Numbered from the stretch's first letter, positions 1 to 12,247 are shown. The stretch is DNA of 64,000 nucleotides from Micromonospora sp. R77 (GCF_022747945.1 NZ_JALDST010000001.1:868001-932000); one strand, 5' to 3'. Notes: generated from the letters alone by a model not told the origin. A program made the numbers and translations.

Positions 1-1344
1 GTCGACCACTACGACATTCGGCTGCGCTACGAGCCGGCCACCGACCGGCTCAGCGGCACCACCACCATCCTGGCGCGGGCCACCCAGGCGCTGTCCCGGT
101 TCGACCTCGACTTCCTCCTCGACGTGGAGTCCGTCCGGGTCAACGGCTGGCCGGCGAGCTTCCACCGGGAGGGCGTCCACGAACTCGTGGTGGACCCGGC
201 CCGGCCGATCGCCGACGGGCAGCCGCTCACCGTCGTGGTGAAGTACAGCGGCATTCCGTCGCAGGTGAGCACGCCGGGCTTCACCTCCTGGACCCGCGTC
301 GCCGACGGGGCGCTCGCGGTCAACGAGCCGGAGTCGGCCTGGTGGTGGTTCCCCAGCAACGACCACCCGAAGGACAAGGCGACCTGGGACGTCTCCGTCT
401 CGGTGCCCACCGGCGTCGAAGTGATCAGCAACGGCGTGCAGCCCCGCCCGCCGCTGGCCGAGGCCGGCAACCGCACCCGGTGGAGCTGGCGCAGCACCAA
501 GCCGGGCGCCACCTACCAGGCGTTCATCGCCATCGGGCAGTACGACATCGTCACCGACACCGCGCCGAACGGGCAGCCGGTGGTCAACGCGTACAGCACC
601 ACGCTGGGCGAGCGCCTACCGGCCGCCCGGGCCAGCATCGAGCGCACCGCCGAGATCGTCGACTGGGAGAGCGGCCTGTTCGGGCCGTACCCGTTCGAGG
701 CGCAGGGCGGGGTGGCCGGCCCGATCGACGGCTTCGGCTTCGCCCTGGAGACGCAGACCCGCCCGGTCTTCGGGCAGAGCTTCTGGCGGCGCGGCGCGAA
801 CCCGTACGTGGTGGTGCACGAGAACGCCCACCAGTGGTTCGGTGACTCGGTGTCGGTGGCGGACTGGAGCGCCATCTGGCTGAACGAGGGCTTCGCCTCG
901 TACGCCGAGTGGCTCTGGTCGGAGGAGCAGGGCGAGGGCACCGCCCAGGAACTCTTCGACTTCACCTACGCCGACTATCCGGCCGACGACGAGTTCTGGC
1001 AGGTGCTGCCGGGTGACCCGGGCGCCGACCGGGTCTTCGACGCGGCCGTCTACGACCGGGGCGCGATGGCGCTGCACCAGCTCCGGCTGGCCGTCGGTGA
1101 CGACGCCTTCTTCCGGATCCTGCGCGACTGGACCGCCGGGCACCGCTACGGCAACGGCACCATCGCCCAGTTCCGGGCGCTCGCCGAGGCCGTCTCGGGG
1201 AAGGACCTGGACGCGGTCTTCACCACCTGGCTGTTCACCGCCGGGCGGCCGGAGCTGGCCACCGCCACGGCCCGGGCCGCCGCACCGGCCCAGCCGAAGT
1301 CCTGGACGAAGATCCGCCAGTCGCACCAGCCGCTGGCGCACTGA
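1..1344 (+). CDS. M1 family zinc metallopeptidase, C-terminal part (5' end outside window)
   Basis: The reading frame is open from the first base, so the gene begins upstream of the window; 447 residues are visible. The zinc-binding motif HENAH (HExxH) is at about visible residues 273-277 and is followed some 18 residues later by the third ligand in NEGFASYAEW, the arrangement of M1 (gluzincin) aminopeptidases. The part before it is the beta-rich M1 N-terminal domain, with an FALETQTRP segment where the exopeptidase GxMEN-type motif normally lies. The protein ends soon after the catalytic domain, without the long HEAT-like C-terminal domain of PepN, so this is the shorter M1 type, probably secreted or cell-surface. 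Any signal peptide would lie off the left edge. It is convergent with gltD. Confidence 0.9.
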   Translation, partial: VDHYDIRLRYEPATDRLSGTTTILARATQALSRFDLDFLLDVESVRVNGWPASFHREGVHELVVDPARPIADGQPLTVVVKYSGIPSQVSTPGFTSWTRVADGALAVNEPESAWWWFPSNDHPKDKATWDVSVSVPTGVEVISNGVQPRPPLAEAGNRTRWSWRSTKPGATYQAFIAIGQYDIVTDTAPNGQPVVNAYSTTLGERLPAARASIERTAEIVDWESGLFGPYPFEAQGGVAGPIDGFGFALETQTRPVFGQSFWRRGANPYVVVHENAHQWFGDSVSVADWSAIWLNEGFASYAEWLWSEEQGEGTAQELFDFTYADYPADDEFWQVLPGDPGADRVFDAAVYDRGAMALHQLRLAVGDDAFFRILRDWTAGHRYGNGTIAQFRALAEAVSGKDLDAVFTTWLFTAGRPELATATARAAAPAQPKSWTKIRQSHQPLAH

Positions 1345-1354
1345 ACGGTCGGTC

Positions 1355-1388
1355 GGTCGCCCGCCCCGGCTTCCGGGGACGGGCGACC
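1355..1388 (+). terminator. GC-rich hairpin after the M1 peptidase
   Basis: Starting about 10 nt after the stop codon, GGTCGCCCGCCCCGG pairs with CCGGGGACGGGCGACC around a 3-nt loop (15 bp, one bulged A). There is no U-tract, which is common for actinobacterial terminators. Termination is inferred from structure and position. Confidence 0.6.
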
Positions 1389-1566
1389 GGCCCGCCCGCT
1401 GAGCGACCGGCCAGCCCTGGCCCAGCGTCCGGGCAGTCCCTGGAACCGCCCGGCCCTTCGTCGGCCGGGCCATTGCTGACCTGAGGTCGCCGGCCTCCGC
1501 CGGCGCGGCGTCCGCTCGGCACTCTCCGACGCGCCCCTGCACGAGGGGCAACCGTCCGCCCAGCGC

Positions 1567-1796
1567 CGCTACCGCTTTGATGTCGTCAATGAATCACTCC
1601 GGCACGACGTCGCAGCCGTCTGCACTGACACCGGGCGAGCCGGGCCGGCGCGGCGCAGAGTCAGCCGGGCCGGCGCGGCACAACGAAGGCCGGGCGGACG
1701 CCCACCCCCGGTTCACGGCGGGGCGGGAGTAGCGCTCGCAGTTGTCCACCGGGGCGCCGTCACCCGCGATTCATTGACGTCATCAAACTCGTAGGC
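1567..1796. repeat. Short element bounded by ~30-bp imperfect inverted repeats (copy 1)
   Basis: The left arm at 1567-1598 contains TTTGATGTCGTCAATGAATC. The right arm, about 1764-1796, carries the near-perfect reverse complement (19 of 20 over the core 1576-1595 against 1768-1787). The outer end of each arm resembles GCTACGA and the inner end is GAATC. The same arm sequence bounds a second element at 11951-12247. The roughly 170 nt between the arms hold no credible gene but contain a 17-bp direct repeat (1638-1654 and 1663-1679). It may be a MITE-like element or a paired protein-binding site; its function is unknown. Confidence 0.6.
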
Positions 1797-1840
1797 GCCG
1801 CACCGACCGGGCGGGCGGCCACCCACCAGGGCCGACAGCC

Positions 1841-1874
1841 GACCAGGGGTGCCCGAACAAGGGCACCCCTGGTC
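1841..1874. terminator. Bidirectional terminator between the M1 peptidase and gltD
   Basis: GACCAGGGGTGCCC and GGGCACCCCTGGTC form a perfect 14-bp stem with a 6-nt loop (GAACAA). It lies between two convergent genes, so it can serve both directions. The rest of 1389-1983 shows no gene I can support apart from the inverted-repeat element. Confidence 0.75.
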
Positions 1875-1983
1875 CGCGACGTCGGGCCGACGAGGCCTGG
1901 TCGGCGAGGCATCGTCGACGATGCGCTGTCGGCCCGGGGGCGCTGGCCGGGTAAGCGGGCCAGCGGGCGGGGCGACGATCGGG

Positions 1984-3483
<1,500 letters not shown>

Positions 3484-3491
<8 letters not shown>

Positions 3492-6400
3492 GAGCAACCT
3501 CCTGGGCCGCCACCCGCGTGACGGGCGGCACGGACGGGGTCAGCGCGGTCATCACCGCGTCGTCGACGTCACGGCCGGCGGCTTCGGCGGCCCGCATGAT
3601 CTCCAGCACCCGGCGGTAGTCCCGGGGCACCACGGCGGTGAACTCCTCCACCGCCTCCGGCCAGCGCTTCAACAGCTCCTCGGCGACCGCCGAGTCGGTC
3701 TCGGCGAAGTGCCGCTGCACCAGCTCGTGCAGCCGGTCCCGTTCCTCGTCCCGCAGCGGGGTCAGGTCGACCAGCTCGGTGTTCACCCGACGCCGGTCGA
3801 GCCGCCAGACGAACGCGGTGCCGCCGGACATGCCCGCGGCGAAGTTGCGCCCCGTCTCGCCCAGCACCACCACCGTGCCGCCGGTCATGTACTCGCAGCC
3901 GTGGTCGCCGACGCCCTCGACCACCGCGACCGCGCCGGAGTTGCGCACCGCGAACCGCTCGCCCACCCGGCCGCGCAGGAAGACCTCGCCGGCCGTGGCC
4001 CCGTACAGGATGGTGTTGCCGGCGATGATCTGGTCCTCGGCCCGCTCCCCCGCCCCGGCCGCGGACGCGGCGAACGGTGCGGCGGCGTCCGGACGGACGA
4101 CGAGCCGGCCGCCGGAGAGGCCCTTGCCGACGTAGTCGTTGGCGTCGCCGTGCAGCCGCAGGGTCACCCCGTGCGGCAGGAACGCGCCGAAGGACTGGCC
4201 GGCGGTGCCGCGCAGCAGGAACTCGATCGTGTCGGTGGGCAGGCCGGTGCCGCCGAAGCGGCGGGTCACCTCGCCGCCGAGCATCGCGCCCACGCTGCGG
4301 TGCTCGTTGCGCACCGCCACCTCCACCCGGACCGGTGTGCCGTCCCGCAGCGCCGGCTCGGCCAGCGCGATCAGCTCGTTGTCCAGGGCCAGCTCCAGGC
4401 CGTGGTCCTGGGCCCGGATGCCGCGCCGCGCGGCGTCCGCCGGCAGCTCCGGCAGCTGGAGTACGGGCGCCAGGTCCAGCCCGTGCCCCTTCCAGTGGTC
4501 GATGGCCGGGGCGAGGTCGAGCAGCTCGGTCTGCCCGATCGCCTCCTCGATCGACCGGAAGCCCAGCTCGGCGAGGTAGCCGCGGACCTCCTCGGCGAGG
4601 AAGAGGAAGAAGTTCTCCACGAACTCCGGCTTGCCGGTGAACCGCTCGCGCAGCACCGGGTTCTGGGTGGCGATGCCGACCGGACAGGTGTCCAGGTGGC
4701 AGACCCGCATCATCACGCAGCCCTCGACGATCAGCGGCGCGGTGGCGAAGCCGAACTCCTCGGCCCCGAGCAGCGCCGCGATCAGCACGTCCCGGCCGGT
4801 CTTGAGCTGACCGTCGACCTGCACGGTGACCCGGTCGCGGAGCTTGTTGAGCAGCAGCGTCTGCTGCGCCTCGGCCAGGCCCAGCTCCCACGGGGTGCCG
4901 GCGTGCTTGAGCGAGTTCAGCGGGGACGCGCCGGTGCCGCCGTCGTGGCCGGAGATCAGGATGACGTCGGCCTTGAGCTTGGCGACGCCCGCCGCGACGG
5001 TGCCCACGCCGACCTCGCTGACCAGCTTGACGTGCACCCGGGCGGCCGGGTTCACGCACTTCAGGTCGTGCACGAGCTGGGCGAGGTCCTCGATGGAATA
5101 GATGTCGTGGTGCGGCGGCGGCGAGATCAGGCCGACGCCGGGGGTGGCGTGCCGGGTCCGGGCGATCCACGGCCAGACCTTGTTGCCGGGCAGCTGACCG
5201 CCCTCGCCGGGCTTCGCGCCCTGCGCCATCTTGATCTGGAGGTCGTCGGCGTTGACCAGGTATTCGCTGGTCACGCCGAACCGGCCGCTGGCGATCTGCT
5301 TGACCGCGGAGCGACGCGCCGGGTCGTGCAGGCGCTCGACGTCCTCGCCGCCCTCGCCGGTGTTGGACTTGCCGCCGAGGCGGTTCATCGCGATGGCGAG
5401 GGTCTCGTGCGCCTCCGCCGAGATCGACCCGTACGACATGGCGCCGGTGGCGAACCGCTTGACGATCTCGGTGGCCGGCTCCACCTCCTCCAGCGGCACC
5501 GCCGGCCGCACCCCGGTACGCAGCCGGAACAGCCCGCGCAGCGAGCCGGCCTGCGCGGCCAGCTCGTCGACCTTGGCGGTGTACTGCCGGAACACGTCGT
5601 ACTGGCGGCTGCGGGTGGCGTGCTGGAGCAGGAAGACCGTCTCCGGGTTGAACAGGTGCAGCTCGCCCTCGCGCCGCCACTGGTATTCCCCGCCGACCTC
5701 CAGCCGGTCCGAGGTCTGGGTGCCGGGGGCGGGCCAGGCCAGCGCGTGCCGGGCGGCCACCTCGGCGTGGATCTCGGCCAGCCCGATCCCGCCGATCTTG
5801 CTGGGGGTGCCCCGGAAGTAGCGCTCGACCAGCCGGGTGTCCAGCCCGACCGCCTCGAAGACCTGCGCCCCGCAGTACGACGAGACCGTCGAGATGCCCA
5901 TCTTCGACATGATCTTCAGGACGCCCTTGCCGAGCGCCTTGACCAGGTTGCGGACCGCCTTGCGCGGCTCCACGCCCACCAGCGCGCCCGTGGAGATCAT
6001 GTCCTCCACCGACTCGAAGGCCAGGTACGGGTTGACCGCCGCCGCGCCGTAGCCGATCAGGACCGCCGCGTGGTGCACCTCCCGGCAGTCACCGGACTCC
6101 ACCACCAGCGCCACCTGGGTCCGGGTCTGCTCCCGGACCAGGTGCTGGTGCACCGCCGCGGTGAGCAGCAGCGACGGGATCGGGGCCAGGTCGGCGTTGG
6201 AGTCCCGGTCCGACAGCACCAGGATCCGGACGCCGTCCTCGATCGCCTCGGAGACGTGCCGGCAGATCTCGGTCAGCCGGGCCTTGATGCCGGCCCCGCC
6301 GTCGCGGACCCGGTAGAGACCGGAGACCCGGACCGCCTTGAAGCCGGGCAGGTCACCGTCCTCGTCGATGGAGAGGATCTTGGCCAGCTCGTCGTTGTCG

Positions 6401-8142
6401 ATCACCGGATGGGGCAGCACGATCTGCCGGCAGCTCGCCGCGCCCGGGTCCAGCAGGTTGCCCTCCGGGCCGATGGTCGACGCCAGGCTGGTCACCAGCT
6501 CCTCCCGGATGGCGTCCAGCGGCGGGTTGGTGACCTGGGCGAAGAGCTGGTGGAAGTAGTCGTAGAGCAGCCGCGGCCGGGTCGACAGCGCGGCGATCGG
6601 GGTGTCCGTACCCATCGAGCCGATCGGCTCCGCACCGACCCGCGCCATCGGCGCGAGCAGGATCTTCAGCTCCTCCTCGGTGTAACCGAAGGTCTGCTGG
6701 CGGCGGCGGACCGAGTCGTGGGTGTAGACGATGTGCTCGCGCGGCGGCAGGTCGTCCAGCTCGATCAGGCCGGCGTGCAGCCACTCGTCGTACGGCTGCG
6801 CGGCGGCCAGCTCGGCCTTGATCTCGTCGTCCGAGACGATCCGGCCGTTGACCGTGTCGACCAGGAACATCTTCCCCGGCTGGAGCCGGCCCTTGGCGAC
6901 CACGCCGGCCGGGTCGAGGTCGAGCACGCCCGCCTCGCTGCCCAGCACGACCAGACCGTCGGCGGTACGCCACCAGCGGCCGGGGCGCAGGCCGTTGCGG
7001 TCCAGCACCGCGCCGACGATCTCGCCGTCGGTGAAGGCGACCGAGGCCGGGCCGTCCCACGGCTCCATCAGGCTGGCGTGGAAGCGGTAGAAGGCGCGCT
7101 TGTCCGCGCGCATGTCCGGGTCGTTCTCCCACGCCTCCGGGATCATCATCAGCACCGCGTGCGGCAGGCTCCGCCCGGCCAGGTGCAGCAGTTCGAGAAC
7201 CTCGTCGAAGTTCGCCGAGTCCGAGGCGCCCGGGGTGCAGACCGGGAACACCCGGCGGATGTTGCCGGGCAGGTTCGGGCTGCGCAGCAGCGCCTCGCGG
7301 GCCTGCATCCAGTTCCGGTTGCCCCGGATCGTGTTGATCTCGCCGTTGTGCGCGATGAACCGGTACGGGTGGGCCAGCGGCCAGGACGGGAAGGTGTTGG
7401 TGGAGAACCGCGAGTGCACCAGGGCGATCGCGCTGACCACCCGGGAGTCGGTCAGCTCCGGGTAGTACGCGGGGAGCTGGTCGGGGGTGAGCATGCCCTT
7501 CCAGACCATGGTCCGCCCGGACAGCGACGGGAAGTATGCCGGCACGCCCCGCTCGGCGGTCTCCCGCTCGGCCTGCTTGCGGACGCAGAACGCCACCCGG
7601 TCCAGGTCGAGCCCGGTCAGCGGGGAGCCGGCGGGACCGGCCGGCGAACCGGTGAGCCGGTGCGCGGCGAGGAAGAGCTGCCGGACCCGGGGCATCGCCG
7701 CCAGCGCGGTCTCGCCCAGCCCGCTCGGGTCGGTCGGGACGTCCCGCCAACCCAGCACGTCGGCGCCCTCGACCAGGGCGTACTTCTCCACCACCCGGCG
7801 GGCGCGCGCCTCGGCGGCGTCGTCGTCGGGGAGGAAGACCAGACCGGTGGCGTACTGGCCGGCGGGCGGGAGCGGGAAGTCCACCACGGCGCGCAGGAAC
7901 GCGTCCGGCACCTGGATCATGATGCCGGCGCCGTCACCGGTGTTGTGCTCCGCGCCCCGGGCGCCCCGGTGGTCCAGCCGGCAGAGCGCGCCGAGCCCGT
8001 TCGCGACGACCTCGTGCGACCGGCGCCCGTGCAGGTCGGCCACGAAGGCCACGCCGCACGCGTCGTGCTCCTGGGCGGGGTCGTAGAGCCCGCTCGCGGG
8101 CGGGGCCGACTGCGGGCTGCTGAGAGGGTACGGAAAGGCCAC
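3484..8142 (-). CDS. gltB: Glutamate synthase large subunit
   Basis: This is the ~1550-residue ammonia-transferring subunit that makes two glutamates from glutamine and 2-oxoglutarate. From the chosen GTG start, Cys29 in EHDACGVAF is the class II amidotransferase nucleophile, exposed after removal of a short propeptide. A central domain, the FMN-binding synthase domain, the 3Fe-4S motif [15 protein letters not shown] and the C-terminal beta-helix domain (GxxGG repeats) follow in the usual order. Start at 8142 is preferred because AGGAGG lies four nt upstream; an in-frame GTG at 8160 lacks a Shine-Dalgarno. It forms an operon with gltD. The plus strand opposite this gene is open for about 4.5 kb, but that is a GC-bias shadow. 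Confidence 0.95.
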
Positions 8143-8208
8143 CGGGCCTCCTGTCGTCACTCAGGTTGGATCATGGTCGGGACGACGTCGGCCCTCGTGG
8201 GTTTATTG

Positions 8209-8214
8209 AGTCTA
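8209..8214 (-). promoter_or_regulatory. Candidate -10 box of gltB
   Basis: TAGACT on the minus strand fits the actinobacterial TANNNT -10 pattern. It would start an mRNA near 8202, giving a leader of about 60 nt that contains the AGGAGG of gltB. No convincing -35 is visible. Confidence 0.45.
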
Positions 8215-8275
8215 CGTTAGGGCTTACCGCGCAAGGCCAGTTCGGATTGATCACACTTCCAGCATCTGGGACGTG

Positions 8276-8281
8276 TAGTCT
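8276..8281 (+). promoter_or_regulatory. -10 box for a leaderless GNAT mRNA
   Basis: TAGTCT is followed by exactly six nt and then the GTG start at 8288, so transcription is predicted to begin at the start codon. Confidence 0.55.
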
Positions 8282-8287
8282 CGCGCG

Positions 8288-9134
8288 GTGGATGTCGTAC
8301 GCGCCGAGCTGGTCGACCGGTTGGAGCGGTTCTACGACGCGGTGCCCCGCGACGGTGCGCGGACCGAGGAATACGGCGGGGTGGTGCTGTTCGTCCGCGA
8401 CGGTGCGGGATGGCCGTTCTATGCCCGGCCGCGACCGGGCGCCTCCGCCCCGCCGTCGCTGGCCGACGTGACCACGGTACGCGCCCGCCAGCGGGAGCTG
8501 GGCCTGCCCGAGGCGTTCGAGTGGGTGCACGAGGTCACTCCCGACCTGCTCGCGGTGGCCCGCTCCGCCGGGCTGAGCGTGCTGGAGGCGCCCCTGATGG
8601 TGCTCGACCCGGCGCACCTGCCCGACCCGACGGCGCTCAGCGACGTACCGGTGCGGGTGCTCGACCCGGCCGCGCCCGGCTTCGCCGCCGACGTGGCGCT
8701 CCGCCGGGCCGTCGCGGCGGTCGGCTTCTCGCACGGCGGCACCGCCCGCGGCGAGGCCGGGCCGGCGGAACGGGACGCGGCGGTGGCCCGGCTCGACGTC
8801 GCCGCCCTCACCGAGGAGAGCGTCCGGATCGCCGACGGCCGGCGGGTCTCGGTGCTCGCGGAGACGGCCGAGGAGGGGGCGCTGGCCAGCGGGATGGCGA
8901 TGCGCGTCGACGACGTCGCCGAGATCGCCGGGGTGGCCACCCTGCCGGTGGCCCGCCGCCGAGGGCTCGGCGCGGCGGTCACCGCCACCCTCGCCCACGA
9001 GCTGCGGGCGGCCGGCACCGACCTGGTCTTCCTCTCCGCCGGCAGCGAGGAGATCGCCCGGGTCTACCTGCGGGTCGGGTTCCGCCGGGTCGGCACCGCC
9101 TGCATCGCCGAGCCGGCCGCCGTCATCGGCCTGA
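8288..9134 (+). CDS. GNAT family N-acetyltransferase, stop displaced by a probable frameshift
   Basis: The C-terminal half has a GNAT fold: VDDVAEIAGVATLPVARRRG followed by LGAAVTATLAHE contains the acetyl-CoA pyrophosphate loop (RRRGLG), and YLRVGFRRVGTAC is the terminal strand-helix motif. The N-terminal ~110 residues are a second, less clear domain. The substrate cannot be told. The frame as sequenced does not stop where the fold ends but runs on for ~520 meaningless residues antisense to the FAD monooxygenase. A TGA in another frame at 9132-9134 would end the protein at about 281 residues, so a one-base indel near 9110-9130 is likely. The start is the GTG six nt after TAGTCT. Confidence 0.7.
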
Positions 9135-9181
9135 CCGCCCGGCGCCGCCTGCCTGCCGGCCACCACCGACCGCGCGGACCG

Positions 9182-10417
9182 CTACCGGCCCACCGACCGC
9201 TGCCGGCGGTTCGGGGGCTGCCGGCAACTCCAGGCCGGCGGCTGCCACTGGGCGGCGGCGGAGGCGGCGGTGTTGCGCAGCCGAGGGCTGATCGTGCCCA
9301 GGGCCGCGTCGCGGGCGCGCAGCGCGAGCCGCCCCCGGGTCTGCAGGACCGCCGACATCCGGCGGGTCTGCCGGACCACGGTCGCCGCGCGGGGCCGGCG
9401 CAGCCGGTCGTACGACGCGACCGCGTCGGGCAGCCGGGACTCCCTCAGCAGCGAGGCGAGGGTCGCCGCGTCCTCGAAGGCGAGGCACGCGCCCTGCCCG
9501 AGGTGCGGTGGCATGGCGTGCGCGGCGTCACCGAGCAGCACCACCCCGCCCGGCCCGACCGGGAAACCGTACGCCCGGGGCAGCGGGCGCAGCTCGCGGA
9601 TCTCCTGCTGCACCAGGTCGGCCGGGTCGGTGGCGTCGAGCAGCTCGGCGATCGGCGCGGGCCAGCCGGCGAACCAGCGCTTGAGCAGGGTGAGCTGGGT
9701 CTCCGGCGGCTCCGGCCGGGGCGCGCCGGCAGCGGTGGCCACCCAGTAGATGCCGCCCCGGCTGGAGCCGCCGGCGGTGCCGCGCTCGCCCAGCGAGGCG
9801 GCCACGAACCGGTAGCCGGCACCCAGCGTCTCCCCGCCCACCGGCTGATCGGCGGGGAGCCTCGGCGCCTGGTACCAGGGGATCACCGCCCGCCAGGCGG
9901 CGCACCCGGAGCTGACCACGGTCGCCTCGGGGGCGAGCTGCCGGCGGATCTCGCTGTCGGTGCCGTCGGCGGCGACCACCAGGTCCGCCTCGATGGTGCG
10001 GCGGCCGTCACCCACGGCGGGGCGTTCCCCGGAGACCGCCCGCACGGTCCGCACGGCCACCCCGGTACGCAGTTCCACCCGGTCGCCGAGCCCGGCGATC
10101 AACGCGTCGTGCAGGTCCTCCCGGTGCACCACCACGGGCATCCGTTCGGCGGGCGTGGGACGCGGCTGCACCAGCCACTGCCCGTCGGGACGGCGGATCC
10201 CGCCGTCGGGCAGCTCGGTGGCGATCGCGTCCAGCCCGGCACCGAGGCCGAGGGCGCGCAGCGCGCGTACCCCGTTGGGCCAGAGCACGACGGCGGTCGG
10301 CTCCGGGCGGACCCGGTCGGCCCGCTCCAGGAGCGTGACCTGCCAGCCCGAGCGGGCCAGCGCGCCGGCTACCGCCAGGCCACCGAGGCCGGCGCCGACC
10401 ACCACCGCGGTACGCAT
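9182..10417 (-). CDS. FAD-dependent monooxygenase (UbiH/PHBH-like)
   Basis: A 411-residue flavoprotein of the aromatic hydroxylase type. It opens with the FAD dinucleotide motif VVVGAGLGGLAVAGALARSG, has the middle DG-type motif ADLVVAADGTDSEIRR, and ends its core with the second FAD motif GGVVLLGDAAHAMPPHLGQG. Such enzymes hydroxylate aromatic or polyketide-like substrates with NAD(P)H and O2, in the cytoplasm; the substrate here is unknown. The start is the ATG giving MRTAVVVGAG. It follows lgt by 10 nt on the same strand, so it is probably co-transcribed. An in-frame extension upstream lies inside the lgt tail region and is not credible. Confidence 0.85.
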   Translation of the reverse strand: MRTAVVVGAGLGGLAVAGALARSGWQVTLLERADRVRPEPTAVVLWPNGVRALRALGLGAGLDAIATELPDGGIRRPDGQWLVQPRPTPAERMPVVVHREDLHDALIAGLGDRVELRTGVAVRTVRAVSGERPAVGDGRRTIEADLVVAADGTDSEIRRQLAPEATVVSSGCAAWRAVIPWYQAPRLPADQPVGGETLGAGYRFVAASLGERGTAGGSSRGGIYWVATAAGAPRPEPPETQLTLLKRWFAGWPAPIAELLDATDPADLVQQEIRELRPLPRAYGFPVGPGGVVLLGDAAHAMPPHLGQGACLAFEDAATLASLLRESRLPDAVASYDRLRRPRAATVVRQTRRMSAVLQTRGRLALRARDAALGTISPRLRNTAASAAAQWQPPAWSCRQPPNRRQRSVGR

Positions 10418-10427
10418 GACTCCCCGC

Positions 10428-11663
10428 TCAGCTGTCCCGGTCGGCGGGGCCGGCACCCGTGGCGCCGGCCCGGTCGGCGGGTGCGCCGCTCGTGTCGGCG
10501 CGGGCGGCGGGTGCGCCGGTGGTGTCGGCGCGGGCGGCCGGCTCCTCGTCCTCCGAGGTCCCGGCCCGGGTGGCCTCGGTGTCCGCCGTCCCGGCCCGCG
10601 TCGCCTCGACCTCGCCGGCCTCGACCTCACCGGGGGCGGTTTCGGCGGGGGCGGTTTCGGCGGGGACCTCGCCGGTCTCCTGGTAGGCGCGGAACTGTTC
10701 CTCGCTGACCACCCGGTAGCCCTCCGGGGCCACCGTGGCCGGGCCGGGCTCGCGGGCGGAGAGGTCGACCTGGGACACGTCGCCACCGGCGGGCGGGACC
10801 GGGGTCGCCGGCACGCCGATCGGGACCAGGTACTCCCGGGGCCCGCGGACCCGGAGGAAGTAGATCAACGCGCCGAGGAAGACCAGCCCGGCGGTCCAGA
10901 CGTTGATCCGCAGGCCGAGCACGTGGGTGGCCTCGTCGGTACGCATCAGCTCGATCCAGAACCGGCCGGCGGTGTAGCCCATCACGTAGAGCGCGAAAGC
11001 GCGGCCCCGGCCGAGCCGCAGCTTCCGGTCCAGGACGAGGACCAGTGCGGCGACGCCGACGTTCCAGAGCGCCTCGTAGAGGAAGGTCGGGTGATAGAGC
11101 CCCGGCTGCAGGATCGGGTTGCCGGCCTCGTCGCGGAGCGCGTGCCCGGGGTTGTCCGGGTCCATGACGTGCACCTCGAGCCCCCACGGGAGGGTGGTCC
11201 GACCGCCGTAGAGCTCGTTGTTGAACCAGTTGCCGAACCGGCCCACCGCCTGGGCCAGCGGCAGGCCCGGAGCCAGGGCGTCGGCCACCACGGTCAGCGG
11301 GATGCCGAGCTGCCGGGCGGCGATCCAGGCACCGATGGCGCCACCGGCGACCGCGCCCCAGATGCCGAGCCCGCCCTCCCAGATGGCGAACGCCTTGAGC
11401 GGCTGACCGCCGTCGCCGAAGTATTTGTCCGGCGAGGTGATCACGTGGTAGAGCCGCGCGCCGACGATCCCGGTGGGCACCGCCCAGACCGCGATGTCGA
11501 GCACCGCGCCCGGGGCCACACCCCGCTGGCGCAGCCGGCGTTCGGTCACCACGCAGGCCACCACGATGCCGGCGACGATGCAGAGCGCGTACGCCCGCAG
11601 CGGGACCGGACCGAGCTGCCATACGGCGGTGCTGGGGCTGGGCAGGGCCGCCAGTGGGGTCAT
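10428..11663 (-). CDS. lgt: Prolipoprotein diacylglyceryl transferase with a long repetitive acidic tail
   Basis: This membrane enzyme attaches diacylglycerol to the lipobox cysteine of lipoproteins. About seven membrane segments are visible, with Lgt motifs YHVITS (about residues 72-77), GGLGIWGAVAGG and the signature GRFGNWFNNELYGG. The enzyme core ends near residue 285. The final ~120 residues are a hydrophilic tail rich in Ala, Thr, Gly, Asp and Glu with imperfect repeats (EATRAGT twice, RADT.GAP), a feature seen in actinobacterial Lgt proteins. The start is uncertain: ATG 11663 has no clear Shine-Dalgarno, while GTG 11678 lies 8 nt after TAGCGT (11687-11692) and could be a leaderless start. 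Confidence 0.93.
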   Translation of the reverse strand: MTPLAALPSPSTAVWQLGPVPLRAYALCIVAGIVVACVVTERRLRQRGVAPGAVLDIAVWAVPTGIVGARLYHVITSPDKYFGDGGQPLKAFAIWEGGLGIWGAVAGGAIGAWIAARQLGIPLTVVADALAPGLPLAQAVGRFGNWFNNELYGGRTTLPWGLEVHVMDPDNPGHALRDEAGNPILQPGLYHPTFLYEALWNVGVAALVLVLDRKLRLGRGRAFALYVMGYTAGRFWIELMRTDEATHVLGLRINVWTAGLVFLGALIYFLRVRGPREYLVPIGVPATPVPPAGGDVSQVDLSAREPGPATVAPEGYRVVSEEQFRAYQETGEVPAETAPAETAPGEVEAGEVEATRAGTADTEATRAGTSEDEEPAARADTTGAPAARADTSGAPADRAGATGAGPADRDS

Positions 11664-11950
11664 CGGGGCGAGGGTCACGGGTCTACACGCTACCGGGGCG
11701 GACCACTCTCGCGGCACCCCGGTCCGCGGTCTTCGCACCGGTCCGAGGCCCCGCAGGTCGCCGCGGTCCGGAACGTCCACGCGGAGACCTCCGCCGGCAC
11801 CCGCCCGCCCGACGCCCGCCCCTGTGGCGCCCGCTCCCCGCTGCGGCGGTGAACTGCCACGGCACCACCTCCCGCACGGATCACGGTGGCACGCCGCGCC
11901 GACGTGGCCGGTGAACACCGAGCGCCGCTGTCTCGGGGCCGCCGTGCAAT

Positions 11951-12247
11951 CGCTACGAACTTGATGACATGAATGAATCACCGTACCCTCGGCCGGACTT
12001 GCCACTTCTTCCCGGAACAGTGGCCACCGCGGCACGGCATACCACGCTTTCCCGGAAACAGTGGCCACGGCCGACGCCGGGCCCACGCTTGCCCAGAAAA
12101 AGTGGCCACCGACGGCATCGCCCCGAAGCCTGTACCGAAAACGGCGGCCATGGCCGGCGGTGCCCCCCAGCCCTCCCAGCGAACCTGCGCGGATCCGGGG
12201 CGGGCATGGCTCACCCCGAACCGAATATGTCATCAGGTTCGTAGTGT
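11951..12247. repeat. Short element bounded by ~30-bp imperfect inverted repeats (copy 2)
   Basis: The left arm begins CGCTACGAACTTGATGACAT and continues GAATGAATCACC. The right arm, read on the minus strand from 12247, begins CTACGAACCTGATGACAT. The outer 20 bp match at 18 positions. The arms are the same sequence family as those of the element at 1567-1796. The interior holds the four direct repeats listed next, with no gene I can support. The remaining intergenic sequence, to 12376, is GC-rich and unremarkable. Confidence 0.6.
12011..12151 (+). repeat. Four degenerate ~41-bp direct repeats with an AGTGGCCAC core
   Basis: The motif CCCGGAA(A)CAGTGGCCAC recurs beginning near 12011, 12051, 12092 and 12134, that is every 40-42 nt. 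The first two copies are almost identical (one A longer), the third is CCCAGAAAAAGTGGCCAC, the fourth ACCGAAAACGGCGGCCA. The same core occurs as an inverted pair at 40082-40131. These are direct, not inverted, copies, so they are not a terminator. The function is unknown. Confidence 0.6.

Noticed and set aside
3709..8220. Open reading frame of about 1500 codons on the plus strand opposite gltB
   Set aside because: It is exactly antisense to gltB, has the Arg/Gly/Val/His-rich composition of a GC-bias shadow, and no recognisable domain.
9135..10708. C-terminal extension of the GNAT frame to over 800 residues
   Set aside because: The extension is antisense to the FAD monooxygenase and low-complexity; a hidden stop at 9132 after an indel is more likely.
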